NCBI GenBank assembly: GCA_037951165.1
Contig: JBBDHG010000098.1
Coordinates: forward strand, 62,001-126,000
Source: Lophius americanus
Lineage: Eukaryota > Chordata > Actinopteri > Lophiiformes > Lophiidae
DNA length: 64,000 nt
Direction: 5' to 3'
Part shown: one piece after another, positions 1 to 13,400 of the stretch
Layout of the letters: every line of letters starts with the position of its first letter
Position numbering within the stretch: position 1 is the first letter of the stretch
Made by a program: the position numbers and the translations under genes
The notes under the pieces: model-generated
Databases searched by the model: none
Told to the model about the DNA's origin: nothing
What the model saw: only the letters and a program-made list of their open reading frames with translations

Positions 1-2515
1 AGCGCAGAGTTATGTGCTATAAGGAAAGGTTGCTGAATGAGAGCTCACACCGGACTCATTAATTTCATTGGACGGCTTTCATCTCATCAGGGCGGACTGG
101 ACAGTGAGGGAGAGTGGGAAGACGAAGGGAGGAGGTGTAGCAATGTTTATTAAGAGTAGATGGTGTAACACGGGACACATGACTGTGAAGGAAGGCGCTT
201 GAGGGATTTGGAACTGCAGGCGGTGAGCACGCGGCCATATTACCTGCGGCGGGATTTCACATACGTAATTGCACTCGGGGTGGATGTGCCTACCCCCTGG
301 AGAGGCTGCTGTTGCCTGTGAAACGATTCATACCGTTGTGTCAGAGCTGCAGGCTACTCACCCACAGTCCCTCCTCATCATCTCCGGGGATTTTAATCAT
401 GACTCCCTTTCCTCCGCCCTCCCCACCTACACTCAGTACGTCACATGGCCCAAAAGGAACATTGAGACACTGGACCTTCTGTGTGCCAACACTAAGGAGG
501 TGTTGGCATGCAGAAGGGCTTGTAGCATACTGTCTAAAAGCCCATGTTACATGGACTACTTCTACTTTTGAGAGCAATACACTGTACCAACCAGATCTGT
601 ACGATGTTTTCCAAACAATAAATCTTGGGTCGCCCAGGTTATAAAGGCCCTTCTGAATGAGAAAAAGAGGGCTTTTAGATCCGGGGAAAAGGTGATGCAA
701 GATCAGGGAGGGGGAAGATGCATATAGGAGGAAGATGGAGGAGCGGCTGCAGCAAAATAATGCAAGGTCGGTCTGGAGAGGGCTGAAAGCGATCTCCAGA
801 CCTGGCAAAGGCAGCGGGAGTGGTCTGGAATCTGGTGATCGGGACAGGGTGAATACATTAAATGCATTCTTTAAACGCTTTGATTTGCCCCCTCTCACCG
901 AAGTACAAACCAGAAATGTCCCATTCTGACCCGGTCAGGCCCTCTCCTGCAACCTTACACCTCAGCTGGAGCCTCACAACCCCTATCTAGCCTCCCCAAT
1001 ACCTCTCTCTCTTTCCCCCTGCCTCCACACCACTCAAATGGAGCTACCCCCACTGCAGACCTATGGTAGGTGTGTATCTGTTCCACTTCAGCCAGAGTTT
1101 GGAGAGGGTACCGGTTCTGTGGAAGACTTCATGTGTGTTCCTCTACCAAAAACTGCGTACCCCAGGGGGCCCAAACTTTTCAGACCTGTACTCTTGACAT
1201 CCTATCTGATGAAGACCATGGAGAGGGTTCTTCTCAAGCACCATCCCCTTCAGGTGAGCTCCCAGCAGAATCCTCTCCAGTTTGCGTATCATCCAGGCAT
1301 TGAAGTGGATGAGAAGGTCATTTACCTGCTGCACCAATCCCTCTCTCATCCGGAGAACCCTGGAAACACTGTGAATGTCATGTTTCTTGGCTTCTCCAGT
1401 GCTTTCAACACAATTCTGCCTCAGCTTAGAGGGAAGCTGGAAGAGGCAGGTGTTGCCTGGCTGTATGGACCACTAACTACCTCACTGACAGACCACAGTA
1501 CGTCATGCTGAAGAACTGTGTGTCTGATGTGGTGGCCCGCAGAACAGGAGCTTCACAGGAGACTGTGCTCTCCCCTTTCCTATTCACATTATACACCTCG
1601 GACTTCAGGCACAACACGACTCACTGACATCTCCAGAAGTTCTCTGATGACTCACCTATCATTGGATACATATCAGAGGGGAACGATCTGCGTACCAGAA
1701 CACCGCAGGAGGTCCTCACAGAATCCACTGGTGAACATCCAAGGTTTGGACATTGAACAGGTGAACTGTTCAATACATATGTGTTCACCTCAACAATAAA
1801 CTGGACTAGTCAGACAACACAGATGTCCTGTACAAAAATGGCCGAGGTCGTGTCCACATGCTGAGGAGACTGAGGTCCTTCAGAGTGTGCAGAACTCTGT
1901 TAAAAACGCTCTATGACACTGTGGTAGCATCTGCAATTGTCCACGATGTTGTCTGCTGGGGTGGAAGAAGCACAGAGAGGGATAGGACAAGACTCAACAT
2001 GCTCCTGAAATCTGTCCAGGTTCAGGAGGTCAAGCTCGTTCATGGACTGTCCCCTGGACTATGCTGGACTATGTGGAGGGTGGGGGTGAGAGGAGGATGT
2101 CAACCAAGCTGGCATCCATCCTGGACAACACCTCTGCACCCCTACATGAGAATGTGGGAGATTTAAGTAGCTCCTTCAGCGGCACACTGCAACACCCACA
2201 GTGTCACAGTGTGATAAAGCGCTATCGCAGGTCCTTTGTCCCGACTGCAGTCTAACTCTACAACAAATCCCTGTGAGACTGTGTTGTGTCCCAAACCCAG
2301 AACTCTGCTACCTCACTAAACACCATGGTGTGAATCTGATATTCATAAACTGACTACACACCATGTGTGTTCCTCTGATTGCACTATATCACATCTTAAC
2401 CTGGAACATTTTAACTCATATTTATATTTGCCATTGGAGATCGGACTCTTTCCCTTTTCTTTATATTTGCATGCACTTTATTTCATATAAATTTATATAT
2501 AAATAAGTGTATCTA
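1..2515 (+). mobile_element. LINE-A: degenerate non-LTR retrotransposon (APE endonuclease + reverse transcriptase), truncated by window start
   Basis: This is the pseudogenised ORF of an endonuclease/reverse-transcriptase LINE in the jockey/L2/Rex-like group common in fish. Conceptual peptides run in the order expected for the family but jump between frames. Endonuclease-like text covers about 100-570, including 'SLLIISGDFNHDSLSS' near 385. A linker follows at 735-930 ('VNTLNAFFKRFD'). The RT palm and fingers lie at about 1038-1500 ('NPLQFAYHPGIEVDEKVIYL', then 'FSSAFNTILPQL'). The C-terminal domain covers about 1700-2255 and ends in 'KRYRRSFVPTAV'. Many frameshifts and stops separate the blocks, so it cannot be translated. 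After about 2255 there is an AT-rich 3' UTR ending near 2515 in 'aagtgtatctatg', like the tails of this LINE group. Two more pieces of the same family lie at 58867-59165 and 59575-59885. Clade assignment is from memory. Confidence 0.85.
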
Positions 2516-2519
2516 TGTT

Positions 2520-2573
2520 CACATATATATATATATGCATACATACATACATACCTATATATATATATATATG
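2520..2573. repeat. Compound (TA)n/(CATA)n microsatellite at the LINE-A 3' end
   Basis: A run of AT dinucleotides is followed by four CATA-like tetranucleotides and then by AT dinucleotides again. It sits directly after the LINE-A 3' end, where such LINEs often leave a simple-repeat tail. Confidence 0.85.
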
Positions 2574-3051
2574 TACCAATTTGAAGTGGCTCACACCCTG
2601 ACAACTAGCATTCACAAATTGGTGCTTGATCAAAAGCACATTGGCCCATTTTTCCATTATCCAACACTTCAACCATAAAGATAAAATGTTAACATTGTCT
2701 ATTATATCCGACCCACTGACCGGTATCATTACAACAGGATCATTAATGTTATTACTGTAATTATCACCTGTCATTCTTTATGTTGCGGTTGATCAGTGTA
2801 TGTTTCTACAATACCTGAGCTGGACCAATGTGTCGGCTGGGCAAGTAGATCAACCAAGAACAAATAGTATCATTAAATTTTAAAACAAAACATTGAACGG
2901 ACAAACATCATCTACTTCTCACCGCAACCGAAAGTCAACAAAGTTTGGACAAACTGCGTCACCAAGTATGAGTGTAAGTGTTTTTACTGTGAGACATGGG
3001 TGTAAAAACTTCTCCCACCACTGGTCCTTGCATTCATTTCTCATTGCCGTG
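2574..3051. other. No feature recognised
   Basis: AT-rich sequence between LINE-A and the SINE. I see no convincing ORF, repeat or RNA gene. The last 11 bases (3041-3051) are the left copy of the SINE target-site duplication. Confidence 0.5.
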
Positions 3052-3415
3052 AAAGCACGGTGGCATAGTTGGTAGCACAGTTTCCTTACAGCGAGAAGGT
3101 TCTGAGTTCAAATGTACCTCTGCCCTTGGAGCATTTTTGTGCTCAGCTGGCATGTTCTCTCCATGTTTGCCTGGGTTCCCTTCCCGGTTCTCCGGTTTTC
3201 CTTTTTGCTCACAGCCAAAAACATGCACCATGGTTGAATTGGTGGCTCCTAATTGTGTAGAGTTCTGGGAACGTGAATGGTTGTCCCTCTGTCTGTGACA
3301 GCCCTGTGAAGAAATGGTGGCTTGTCCAGGTTGTACCCTGTGTCTCATCCAATATAAGCTCCAGCCTACACATAACCCTGAACAGGATAGGCGATTACAG
3401 AAATAGATGGATAGG
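3052..3415 (+). mobile_element. tRNA-headed SINE, near full length, with target-site duplication
   Basis: The element begins with a tRNA-like head. The A-box region is 'tggcatagttggtagcac' near 3061, and a B-box-like 'ggttctgagttcaaatg' lies near 3098. The body carries text typical of an abundant teleost SINE-like repeat: 'catgttctctccatgtttgc', a stretch resembling 'agccctgtgaagaaatggtgg', and the ending 'ctgaacaggataggcgattacag' (interrupted here) with a GATGGAT-type tail. It is flanked by tcattgccgtg (3041-3051) and tcattgctgtg (3416-3426), an 11-bp direct repeat with one mismatch. That duplication places both ends and argues for an intact retroposition event. There is no protein. The family name is not certain. 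Confidence 0.8.
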
Positions 3416-6400
3416 TCATTGCTGTGTTCTGAAATTCTTTGAAGGCCATATTGGCAATGGCTTGATATCTGTCCCATTTAACCGTTTGATGACTTCGGAG
3501 CTTCCCTACACTCGGGGCCGTGAACGATTCTCACCACGGTTGCAACCGGACATTTACCCAAACAAAACCTTCCCTGATACAACCCCTCGATGTTGATATC
3601 CCATCGTTTAGTTGAACAACTTCATTTAAGTTAATTTTGTTTATTCAACATTCCATTTCGGGGTACAATCATCTCTAGGTTTTTGAGCTGAGATCTAAAT
3701 GTGCTGATAGTAAAAATATTTGCTTTGTGTCTCTTAATTTTTTCTGAGCACTCATTATAAGCAGACAGAATTAGTGAAATTAATCCACTCCATTACTTCA
3801 ACTTTTGTGAAGCTTTTCAAATCCATGCACTTGGGGAAAAAGTGCTTCTACACTCTTTATCCTCACCTCAGTGGAAAATACTTTCTTAGCTGGCTAAGCA
3901 TTTTACACAAAAACGAAAATGATTCTGAGCTCAGAGTTCAGGCTGAGGGTTCAGAGAAAGGATAAGATTCAAACAAATACTTGGTGAGTATCATATGAAG
4001 GTTAATGGCACGTTTTACAGCCAATCAGAGGCTCTGAAGAATCCCTCACAAGGAGATTAGATGAAATTCCACTGCGCTTTGATTTCAAAATAATCTTGAT
4101 GGCAACTGACCGGACCTTTCATGCAAAGGCGTCGGGGTTTATAATGACTCATGTCTGCGACTGCTTTTAAAAGCTACAGTAAGGAGGTGGAATTGACAGT
4201 CACACGGCAGCTTTGGGAATTCCACTTGATGGTTCCTTTTCCCTCTAATCTAAACGATAGAGGTGAGGTAGCTCAAAACTCACTGCTAGTACTATAATTA
4301 AATTCATGGTTAATACTTTTCACTCAGATCATACATACCTACTACAATCTGTCAAACAGCATGGTACATTTCTACAAAAGAATAGGCCTGAGAAATGGGA
4401 TCAGCAGAAGTTATTTGGCCCCACTAGAACTTCCTTTTGGAAATTTGAAATCCCTCTTTCACATACTGACATTAATTTTGCAAAGGGGCAAGGACAGCTG
4501 TAATGTACATTTACACTATTCCTGATCAAGATAATCCTATTGGAGGATTAGGGGTAACATTTTTTTTTTGAGGAAACACAAACTTGAATTATTGTGATAT
4601 GAGTAGCTCACGCCTATAAATCCCTTGTCAGATCTTAATGTCAGGTATTTTAATAAACAAGCGCTATTAGCTGGAATGAATTCTATTATCCGTGATTCCG
4701 AAGGACCACATACACACACCCAGCCGCCACAGAACCCATACTGTTTGGTTTCCTGTCTGCAATTTACAGTTTCCTCCCATGGGCAGAAAAGCCTAACATT
4801 CACTTCAGCAGTTTTATGCAAACAAAAAGACTCGTGCATGAAGGAAAATATAAGGATGATAACAACCTGACCTGAACGTCGTGGGGTGTTTAGATTGAAA
4901 ATGAGTGTTGCGTGAAATAATTCTTCCTACGAATGCAAACAGCAGTAAACACAGCCGCAGCGAAAAAATGTAAAACATCCAAGAGTGGTTGAGTAATTAA
5001 ATGTGCACCTCTGGCTTTCAGTCTCTTGGTCTTCTAATAAGGCTTCTATCGAAACTGTTGATCGTTTTCTATGTTGACTTTCCATTTAAATATAAGGTCC
5101 GTCAGAATCGGAACCAAACCAATTACATGAATTCTGCTATTGTTAAATGGCTTTGCACATTAAGCTAATAGTTTGCTTTCCTCCCTCCATAATGATTACG
5201 TTTACGTGTTGCCTCATTTACTGATGTGGAATTTCATGCATAAAATCCAAGATGATATTATGGTTCATATTTTACATACAGGGCGAGGTTTTTTTTTATG
5301 AAAAAAAAATTCACATTTAACAAGATCTACCTTGTCATATTTTATTCTAATACTTAATATTTTTCTTTTCTTTATACCCTTGCTGTTGGGGCCAACAGCA
5401 TAGGCCTAGTTTAATCCAATGTGTTGTGATATAAAATACGTCCATCTTGTAATTTTTCCCTTCACTATAGGTCTACAACTTCTTTACTCATTGATAAGAA
5501 AAAATATATAAATATGTGGATGACAATGGTGGGTTTCTAGAATGACTCTCCTTCAAAAATGTGTAAACAGTCTATAGCATCCTGCATCACTTCCGTTTGG
5601 TTTTCCTTAGGGCTCCCACGTAAAGTCGGCCATATCTTTCAGTCCTTTAACAGGTTGCGACACAAAATGTTATTTCACATTACGAGTCCGAAGTGACTCG
5701 AATCCAGTTATTTGCTTTAAGATTAGCGTTTTGGTGTGTGGAGGTGAATGAATAAATAAAATAACTGCTTGTCGGAATGAATGAGAATAGTCAGACTGGC
5801 GTTCATCTGGCCTCTTGTGTGCTGATCCAGGACAAAACCACACAAAGAGGAGAGATGAAAATAATATACTTCTTTTCTTCACAGATTTATGCAGCATAAA
5901 ATTTCTGTTTTGGTTGAGTACCGGGAGCTGTCTTGTACAGACAGATGAATCAGACAGAAAAAAAAATCCATGTGAGCACGCGTCCATTCTAAGGATGTAT
6001 ACGTTGACATTAGGGCCATAAAGGTCCCTAGTAGTCATGAATGTGAGTATGTGTGTGTAAGGAAACCCAAATCTTGTCTGGGTTATTTGAATCAACCGAA
6101 ATGACCAAAATGGCTTATGTTGCATTTCTGGTTCCACCAGAGCATCATAATCACAGAAAATTGTCCACATGTGGCTGCAGCACAGTGGTGGAGACTGAAA
6201 AAGAGATGAATCATTTCTTCTTCTTTGCAATTTTGCTGTGTTATTATGAACAAAGCCTACATGTTGCACATACTCGCCCCACAGATTTAACAATGGATGA
6301 TGAAAAAAAAATTTGTATTCTGGAAAATGTTGGCATATGGCTTGTTGTTCACAGGCTGTGAAGCATCTGCCAAATCCCCTCTGCATATAATTTTGCAATC

Positions 6401-6550
6401 CTCTGGGAGGTACCGTCCTGCACTCTGCTCCAGATTAATGCCCAGGCATTTCTTCGGAATTGATTATTTAACTTTATTGTGTTATGTTTTATCTCAAGCC
6501 GGCAGAATGACTTTCCGCTGTCAAACTGGGCTTTACCAGTGAATTGAAAT
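3416..6550. other. Unique-looking intergenic DNA, no gene recognised
   Basis: About 3.1 kb with only short accidental reading frames. The longest, 242 codons on the minus strand at 5670-6398, shows no domain, no repeated motif and no splice context, and I judge it fortuitous. No transposon text was recognised. Confidence 0.5.
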
Positions 6551-9371
6551 CCGTCAGTGCAGGTGTGAAAAGCGGGAGCGGTGAAGAGGCTCCTTCACTT
6601 CTGCACTCCGCTGATAACTTTTACATTTGACCATGTATTGTGTTCTGACGGCCGGTCTTCTGAATGAACGGCGCTGCGCTTCCCTCCAAACACATCTGTG
6701 ATCTTGCATGACTTTGAGGCTTTAAAAGGAGAGGGAATTCTTGAAAAGCCAATAGATAGAACACTGATTCAATCTGCACAGACTAGATTAATGAACATTT
6801 CTTATCAGTCGCTTGCTTATTTGGATGCAAAATTGGTCGAAACCCCAGACGGTCTGAAGCTCTCATGCTGAGCGAGTGCAGCGTATTCCTGAAAATGTTG
6901 GTTTTTTTGCATTTACCTCCTCTGCGGTCAGGTTTGAAGTCATTTCAAATCATCAGCACTTCATTTTTTTTTCACTCTCAGGTTATGACAAACAGGGAGT
7001 TCAGGCTTTGAAATTAATTAGTCAAGCTTGGAAATGAAAACTTCCAGTGTCAGCTGGATGGCAGTCAGACCTGCTCTCTCTGCTGCTACAAGAAGAGAAA
7101 GATGAAGTGCCTGCATGCTGCTTTTGTAACTGGGTTATTAGTTACCCCAACCCCCAACCCCGGTTGTTTCTCTCTGTCAATTTCCTTCTTTTTTTCTATT
7201 TTCTATTTTGCAGAGAAGTCTGTTCTTGTTCTATGGGTGACATGTTTATGGACGGCTTTCATATTTCCACAAGAAACTTTCAAACTAGAATAATGAATAC
7301 AATTTTCCATACCGAGACAAGGCATTTTCTTCTACACTCTGACCCTGATCTTTTTTTTGTTGTTGTTTTTTCTCTTACTGATTTGAAACACAACCAATGA
7401 ACCATTTCCATTCAGCCAACCAACCCCCACGCCCCCTGTCACCAATTCCCGTCTTCACACTGCAGCCATTTTCCGGAGCGATTTCAAAGGATAATAGCAC
7501 TCACAAATCATCCGCGGGGCATTGGAGCCCATGAAATTGATGTGACTTCATTTCAAAACAATGGAAGTGCCTTATGAGGGCCTCATGATGTCATAACTTT
7601 TGCCGCTGACAGGCTAGGCAGGTGCATTTTGGCCTCAGGATGGGCAATGGGCTGCTGAAAATTCAGTCGGGACAGCTTAATCAATCCCTGTATCGGAGTA
7701 GATGGCTGGACTGTGGTGGAAGCAGCCACCGGACATTCTCAATCACGTTCTCTGGACTAAGCCAACTGACAGCTTTTTTTCTCGGAAAACCGGGCCTTCT
7801 TATCTCCATGGACTTGAGTGATACCTAACTGTCTAGCTGTGGCCATCTCTCTGAACATCCAGTCAAAGAGCCAATATCCAATAAGGAGAAATCTCACAGA
7901 TCATTAAGGCCGAAAAAACGAGGCCTCACTGAGAGTTAAATAAATCTGCAACTTTTCCTCAACACAAGTGTTGTTAAGTTAAATAAATGTGAGTTAAATA
8001 AATTATTCATGTGGAAAGGGGAAGGAAACTGTGAATCTCTGGAGTTTTTAAAGCGTGAACGAGTGGGTCGGGCATCCATGCTATCCTAAATATGAACCCA
8101 GTAATTAAATTAAAAGGAATTAACAATATTTTTCACAGGGAAAACATTATCCATCAATCACATTGCCTCCTTCAATTAACTCCCGCCCCAGTCCTCGACA
8201 TTCTCCATACAGGGCGCACGGGTTAGAATCACCTCCTGTATGAAAAGATTAAAAAGCCACTTACATGTTGAAAAGAATTATGGTTGAATAAGGAGCATAG
8301 CTTAATTGGAAACTGATTGACTTGGCTGCCTTACACCTGGTCTCATAACGTTTCCCATCCCTCATGCACAGGGAGTTTGATGCATTTTCAATAAGAAGCC
8401 CAACCTTCTCCTACCGGAGTCTCTCGGTGGAGAAAGTTGTGTGAGTGAAGCCATGTTTCCTCAGCAGATCCAAGGCGCCACTTCAAAGACAGCGGGTGAG
8501 GATGATCTTTGCATGACGGATGCAGCTTTCCTATCTGCGAGCGCCGGGAAACGAGCAGCACCTCATATATAAGTTTCATGAGTCGTTGCCCTGTAACTGC
8601 TAGAAATAAAGACAACACGGGTGTCGAGAAAGTGGAGAAAAATCCGCCCCACTCCCGAAGATGCATTTCTGTTGTTGTCATTGGGGGAGCCACTGACTCT
8701 GTCTGCCGAGAAACTCGGCAATTCCTCATATTTAATAATAATTTAATAAGAAATTCGGTAATACTCCATCAATGCCTTGCAAATGTATTCAAATCCAAAC
8801 ACAGAATGAAGCACTTATCATTAGTGCACATGTTCCAAACGGGGCCCAGTCTTTCTTTGAGGCATTATATTTCCACCATTTGCGTCTGCAACTGTAACCA
8901 TTGCTCGCAAATTGTTTTGTTGAAACAAGCCCCAGATGTTTAGTCTAATTTTCATCAGCTGTTTGATTACAAAATCAAAATTGCAGAGAATTAACGTTTT
9001 ACAGCAGTTTTTTTTAAGCCCAAGAGTCAAACAAGGCCGCAGTCGAGGTTTTTGTTTCTCTTGCTGGAGCTACACGGTCTCAAACGTGAATTACAAATAT
9101 ACAAGTTAGACATCAGAAGGTAAAAACAAATTTAGAAGATGTGAAACACTGTTAGCAGTCCTGAGGCAAATTTAAAAAAGCAGAAAATCGGAACAAATTT
9201 TCAGCTTATTAAGGACTTTTTCTGTAAGACAATGTCTGTAAAGTCTGAAATAGATCCAAACTTTTACGGTCATTAACTCTTCAGCGAAATATCAATGGAA
9301 TTTATTTATTTTTGTATTGTAGTAAGACAGGCAACAAGCTTATATGTTGGAGTTTTTCATTTTAAAGAGAA
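6551..9371. other. Intergenic DNA with possible conserved non-coding segments
   Basis: No ORF or transposon was recognised. The stretch about 7440-7830 is compositionally balanced and non-repetitive, with clustered AATT/ATTA-type and CAGCTG-like short motifs. That is how vertebrate conserved non-coding elements often look, but nothing here proves conservation. Confidence 0.3.
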
Positions 9372-9478
9372 ACTGGTCCAATTTTGTCCAAATTTGGTGC
9401 GTATTAAGTGAGTCGAGAGGATCCATCGTATATATGTCATATTTTACTCTAATAATTCATGTTCTACTCTCTAGGGGA
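9372..9478 (+). repeat. R1 repeat, interior fragment
   Basis: This piece matches the R1 interior unit: 'tccaattttgtccaaatttg', then 'gagtcgagaggatccatcg', then 'tcatattttactctaat', then 'ctctctagggg'. The same order of phrases occurs at 14160-14280, 54660-54880 and, inverted, at 16800-17300. No coding capacity was seen. The minus-oriented end piece at 10301-10462 may be the other half of this locus. Confidence 0.75.
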
Positions 9479-9481
9479 TAT

Positions 9482-10114
9482 AGATGTTCTAGAACAGAGA
9501 CCCTCAGTAGGCGGTCCGCATCCGGCCCGCGAGCTGACTATCTGCGGACCCTGAACGCTAAACTTGTGGAAGGTGGGTTTACAATGACAGCCTAACTCTG
9601 ATTAGATGTCTAAGCGGCAGGACAATGCTGCATGTAAACAACCATTTCCAAATGGAAATTACATCGGAGAGTAATTTATTCACTGCTACTTTGAAATATT
9701 TGAACATATTTGGACGGTTAGTTGGGCGAAAAGTCACTTCCGCGCATGCCCCCATTGTTGTTTTAGCCTTCTGGGCGCTTGTTGGCGGTTGGCGCCAAAC
9801 TCACCGAAGCATTATCGCCACCTTATGTCTTTTCTCTCATTGAGAAGCAGTAGTTTTTCATTGAGATCTTGATATATTTGTTTACCAAAGCATTCTATGG
9901 AAGGTTTTGTATTATTTTACTATTTATTTGAATTTATGCCAAAATGCAAATGTTATTTTCTTTCATTTTGGTAAATATTTTTGTTGTTGTTTTGAATGAC
10001 AAGGAAATTTTGCTTGCTAATGTCTTGCTAACATACTAAATGTCAATTCATGATAAGCAACATAAGACATTAACAGCCGATGACATTTCAACTTTAGCCT
10101 AAGATGTTCTAGAA
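9482..10114. mobile_element. Possible inserted element between 13-bp direct repeats (hAT-like start)
   Basis: The 13-mer agatgttctagaa occurs at 9482-9494 and again at 10102-10114. Just inside the left copy is 'cagagaccctcagtaggcgg' and a 'catccggcccgcgagc' phrase that I associate with hAT-type repeat ends in vertebrates. The right side has no matching inverted terminus, so a complete hAT element is not shown. The direct repeat may be a target duplication or coincidence. No transposase ORF is present. Confidence 0.3.
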
Positions 10115-10300
10115 TAACGTTCCTGCAGCACGTGATTAACAGCTGGCAACTTTCAAGTGCAAATTAAGGGATAGCTGAATAGGCGTGGGCAGTTTCATAG
10201 CAGCATTTACCATGAACAATCCTTTACCTCTGAAAAAAAACTCAACAGAATATTAGAAAATTAGCAGTGGGGACGCAAAGAGTGGTCTATTTCTTCTTAA

Positions 10301-10462
10301 GCACCGTTCCCAAAATCAATCCAGTTTTCCTCGCATCTAGGTCTGTGTCGGGATTCAATTTGAAAATCATCCATGAAATAGTTTATACAGTAAGTGACCA
10401 AATTGCAGCGGATGTGGATGCGGCGGTGATGACGATTCCATAATATCCTCGACTTTTCGATG
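10301..10462 (-). repeat. R1 repeat, terminal fragment
   Basis: On the minus strand this reads from the R1 hairpin end (tcga-cttt-tcga, about 10449-10460) through 'ggatattatggaatcgtcat' and 'ccatgaaatagttt' (reverse) into 'ctggattgattttggga'. These phrases recur in the other R1 copies in the same order. It faces the plus-oriented fragment at 9372-9478. Confidence 0.8.
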
Positions 10463-13400
10463 ACACAATTACAAAAACTCAGTTTGGTGTTGCCTCTCAT
10501 TTACTGCCTTGCCTTTCCTTTTGAAAACGGAACTCATTTTAGCTACTACATATACTATTGCCCAGCTTCCTCTCGAGCCAGATCCCCACATTTAGCCTCT
10601 CAGCCCCGGGAGAAACATGCCTCACTAAAAAGTCCATTATATTTAGCTCAGAAAATCAATCCTGTTTATCAGCTTTGTGACAATGTGTCCTCCAGGTGTT
10701 CCAAAAGGGTTTAAAAGACTTTATTTAGATAGAGTAGTGGCTGAAACGGTACTTAAATCAAACGTCTAACATGAAAAGTCTACGTTTAGTCCTCACATCG
10801 CATGAAATTGAAATACTCTGGTAAAATAGGAGGAACTTACTTGCTTCAAAAAGGTACATTCCACAACAGCCATCATCTGAATATAGAAGCAGAAGTCAGA
10901 TGTTTTATTAATGGCTGCTGGATGATGCTGTCAAAATCCTCCCACTGACTGGTCAAGTGATGAAATCCAGATGTTGTCACTTCATCTGAGATGCATTGCA
11001 CCAAATGTGCAATTTGATCCCATCTCAGCCTAGTTATTCTGGCACCTTCGCTCATGTTCACAGATGGAAACAAAACTATGTATTGGACTCGGCCCTCTCC
11101 GATTCCCAAATTTATTCACAATTTTGGAGAAATCAGACATTGCCACCATTTACGAGCTGCATGCAGTTCTCCCAAATTGCTTTTGTGAAATGGCTGCCGA
11201 ATAGTTTTTGGCTGCTGGAATTGTGTGTAATTCATAATCACCAGGAAACAAAAGAAAAGGGACTTAGAGGATTTTACATGTATAGATTTGAATTTAAAGC
11301 ACATTTGGTCATGTCTTTAATGGCGACCTCTTCCTCACTGCTCCTTTTCTACACCAGAGCCACATTCTGGTTTCCAGCTCCCACAAAATGTCAGACAGGT
11401 CAACAACATAACACTGATTCCATATGTAGATTATGTTTGTAAGGCAGCTCGCTATACATTATGCATTAGACAAAAAAGCATTTACATAGAAACAGAAATG
11501 GATTCGGGAAGTCATGCAGGTCACCACTGCATAAACTCATCTTACCAAATGTATTTTTCTCATTTCTACTGAGAATATTTCATTGCAATTGTTCCGAGAC
11601 TCAATCGCTGAATAAGATATATTTCAGTTAGATATAGGGACGTGTTTTTAGAGAATGTTCTTGAATATTTTGTTAAGTTAGAGAATCTGAAATTCTGAGA
11701 AAGTCTGATTTTCTGAGAAAATTCTTCTTCATCTTCGTCTTTCGGCTGCTCCCTTCCATTTCTGCCAGAGTAGCTCTGTTTCCATCCGTAGGTCGTTTCC
11801 CTGCTGGCTAACTGTATCAGTGACAATATCTGTTTTTCCAGCTAACTTAAAGACATTTTATCTATATGCTTAAATATCAGTTTCTTAACTTTTGCTGATC
11901 TATCCGTTGGTCTGAAATCCCCTTGACTTAGTAATGTCTTTAGTTGTGTTATGTCCAAACTGCAGTGTGACTAAGTCAACTTTCACTTATCACTAATGTC
12001 TGATACTGTCTGATACTTAATACCAGCTTAAAATAAACACCATGAATTAATTTTATGTAACTTCCATTTTTTTCCCCAGTGGGCTGAATAAAATATTCAG
12101 ACAGACGAGGGAGGTTTGATGAAGATTTATATTAGAGTCCACGTCAGCAGAAACATCTCAAACAAGCATAAAGTAGCTTCCAGTAGTTCAATAGATTACA
12201 CATCACGCTGCAGAAGCCCGAGCAGACAGAGACCATCTTTGCGATCGATGGGAAGCCATGCATGACCAGGCTCCAAACAGACGAGGACTGACAGTAGATA
12301 CGTGGGGACGAAGGACGGAGGAAACTCCTCTTGTCTGCTCCTGTGCGTCAGCTGGGGCCACTGGCACAGCGGCCCTCAGATGTAAATGCAGCTGAGCTCA
12401 GTGGCAGACAGAGAGACGCACACATTTCTCTCTCCGTGAGCAGAGCGCCTCTCTGGCTGTCAGAATTGGACCACGGAGGCTGGGGGAGGTCAGCGTGGCG
12501 GAGCAGGAGCAGCCAGACAGCTTGTCAATAACGTTGACAACCAGATGGATGAACCGATACGTTAGGGAACCGCAGAACTACTATTCTGTTTATTACACAT
12601 TGTACTACAGCACTTGGGCGGGCTCTGAAATGATCAGACTAGAATTAGTTATTTACCGCAAGTGTGCTAATAGCTCATTTCGACCCTGATGGCTGAATTT
12701 GAGATATTATGGTCTCTATATAATTTGCTTGCATGCATCTCCGCTCCGTCTGTCTAAATGGGCTGTTTAATGGGCTTGGTCGGCTCCCTCATTTGTCACG
12801 GCCGCCGGTCTCGGAGCCGAATCTGATCCCAGTGTCAACATTAACATGGCTGTTCTAAGGCAGGGGTTTCAATATTTTGCTCCGGGCTTGGTGAACCACA
12901 CCATTCCTGCTCGGGAGCGAGAGAACCAACAACGGCCAGAGAAGGAGTGGAGATGGAAAGATGAGAGGAGCAGGGATGTAGGATAAGCAGAGTGATGAAG
13001 TGGCGAGGGGGAATGAGGGAATGTGAATGAAGGATGCTGGCGTTGGGATGGAAGGAGAAAAGAAGTGACCAAATAAATCACCAGCCAACAGATAATTGGA
13101 CTAGGAGGACTCCGGGGATTGTTGCTGCACCATGAAAAGTGACACTGTGATTTGCAATTAACTCCGAGAGGAAGAATGGGGATTTAGTACCCTTTGGATT
13201 AATTTGGGCTATGTGCTACCTGACAAGATGGTGGTCATAATGAATCTGCTGGGCAGCAGGAATGATTGCCATCATTTAACTTGTATGATGACGTCTCTCT
13301 GTAGGGAGCAGATTTCTCCATCAGAGGGGCAGAAAATATCCAATTAGAGCTGGATATATAATGACCCACCGCAATTAACAGCTGTTCACGACAGGCTGTC

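Noticed and set aside
341..898. 185-codon minus-strand frame
   Set aside because: It is the antisense shadow of LINE-A, whose sense-strand endonuclease and linker text is recognisable.
5615..5640. An R1 end ('cccacgtaaagtcggccat')
   Set aside because: Only about ten bases resemble the R1 terminus and none of the following R1 phrases are present.
5670..6398. 242-codon open frame on the minus strand
   Set aside because: No domain, skewed composition, no splice or promoter context and no similarity I recognise. It is expected by chance in 64 kb of AT-leaning DNA.
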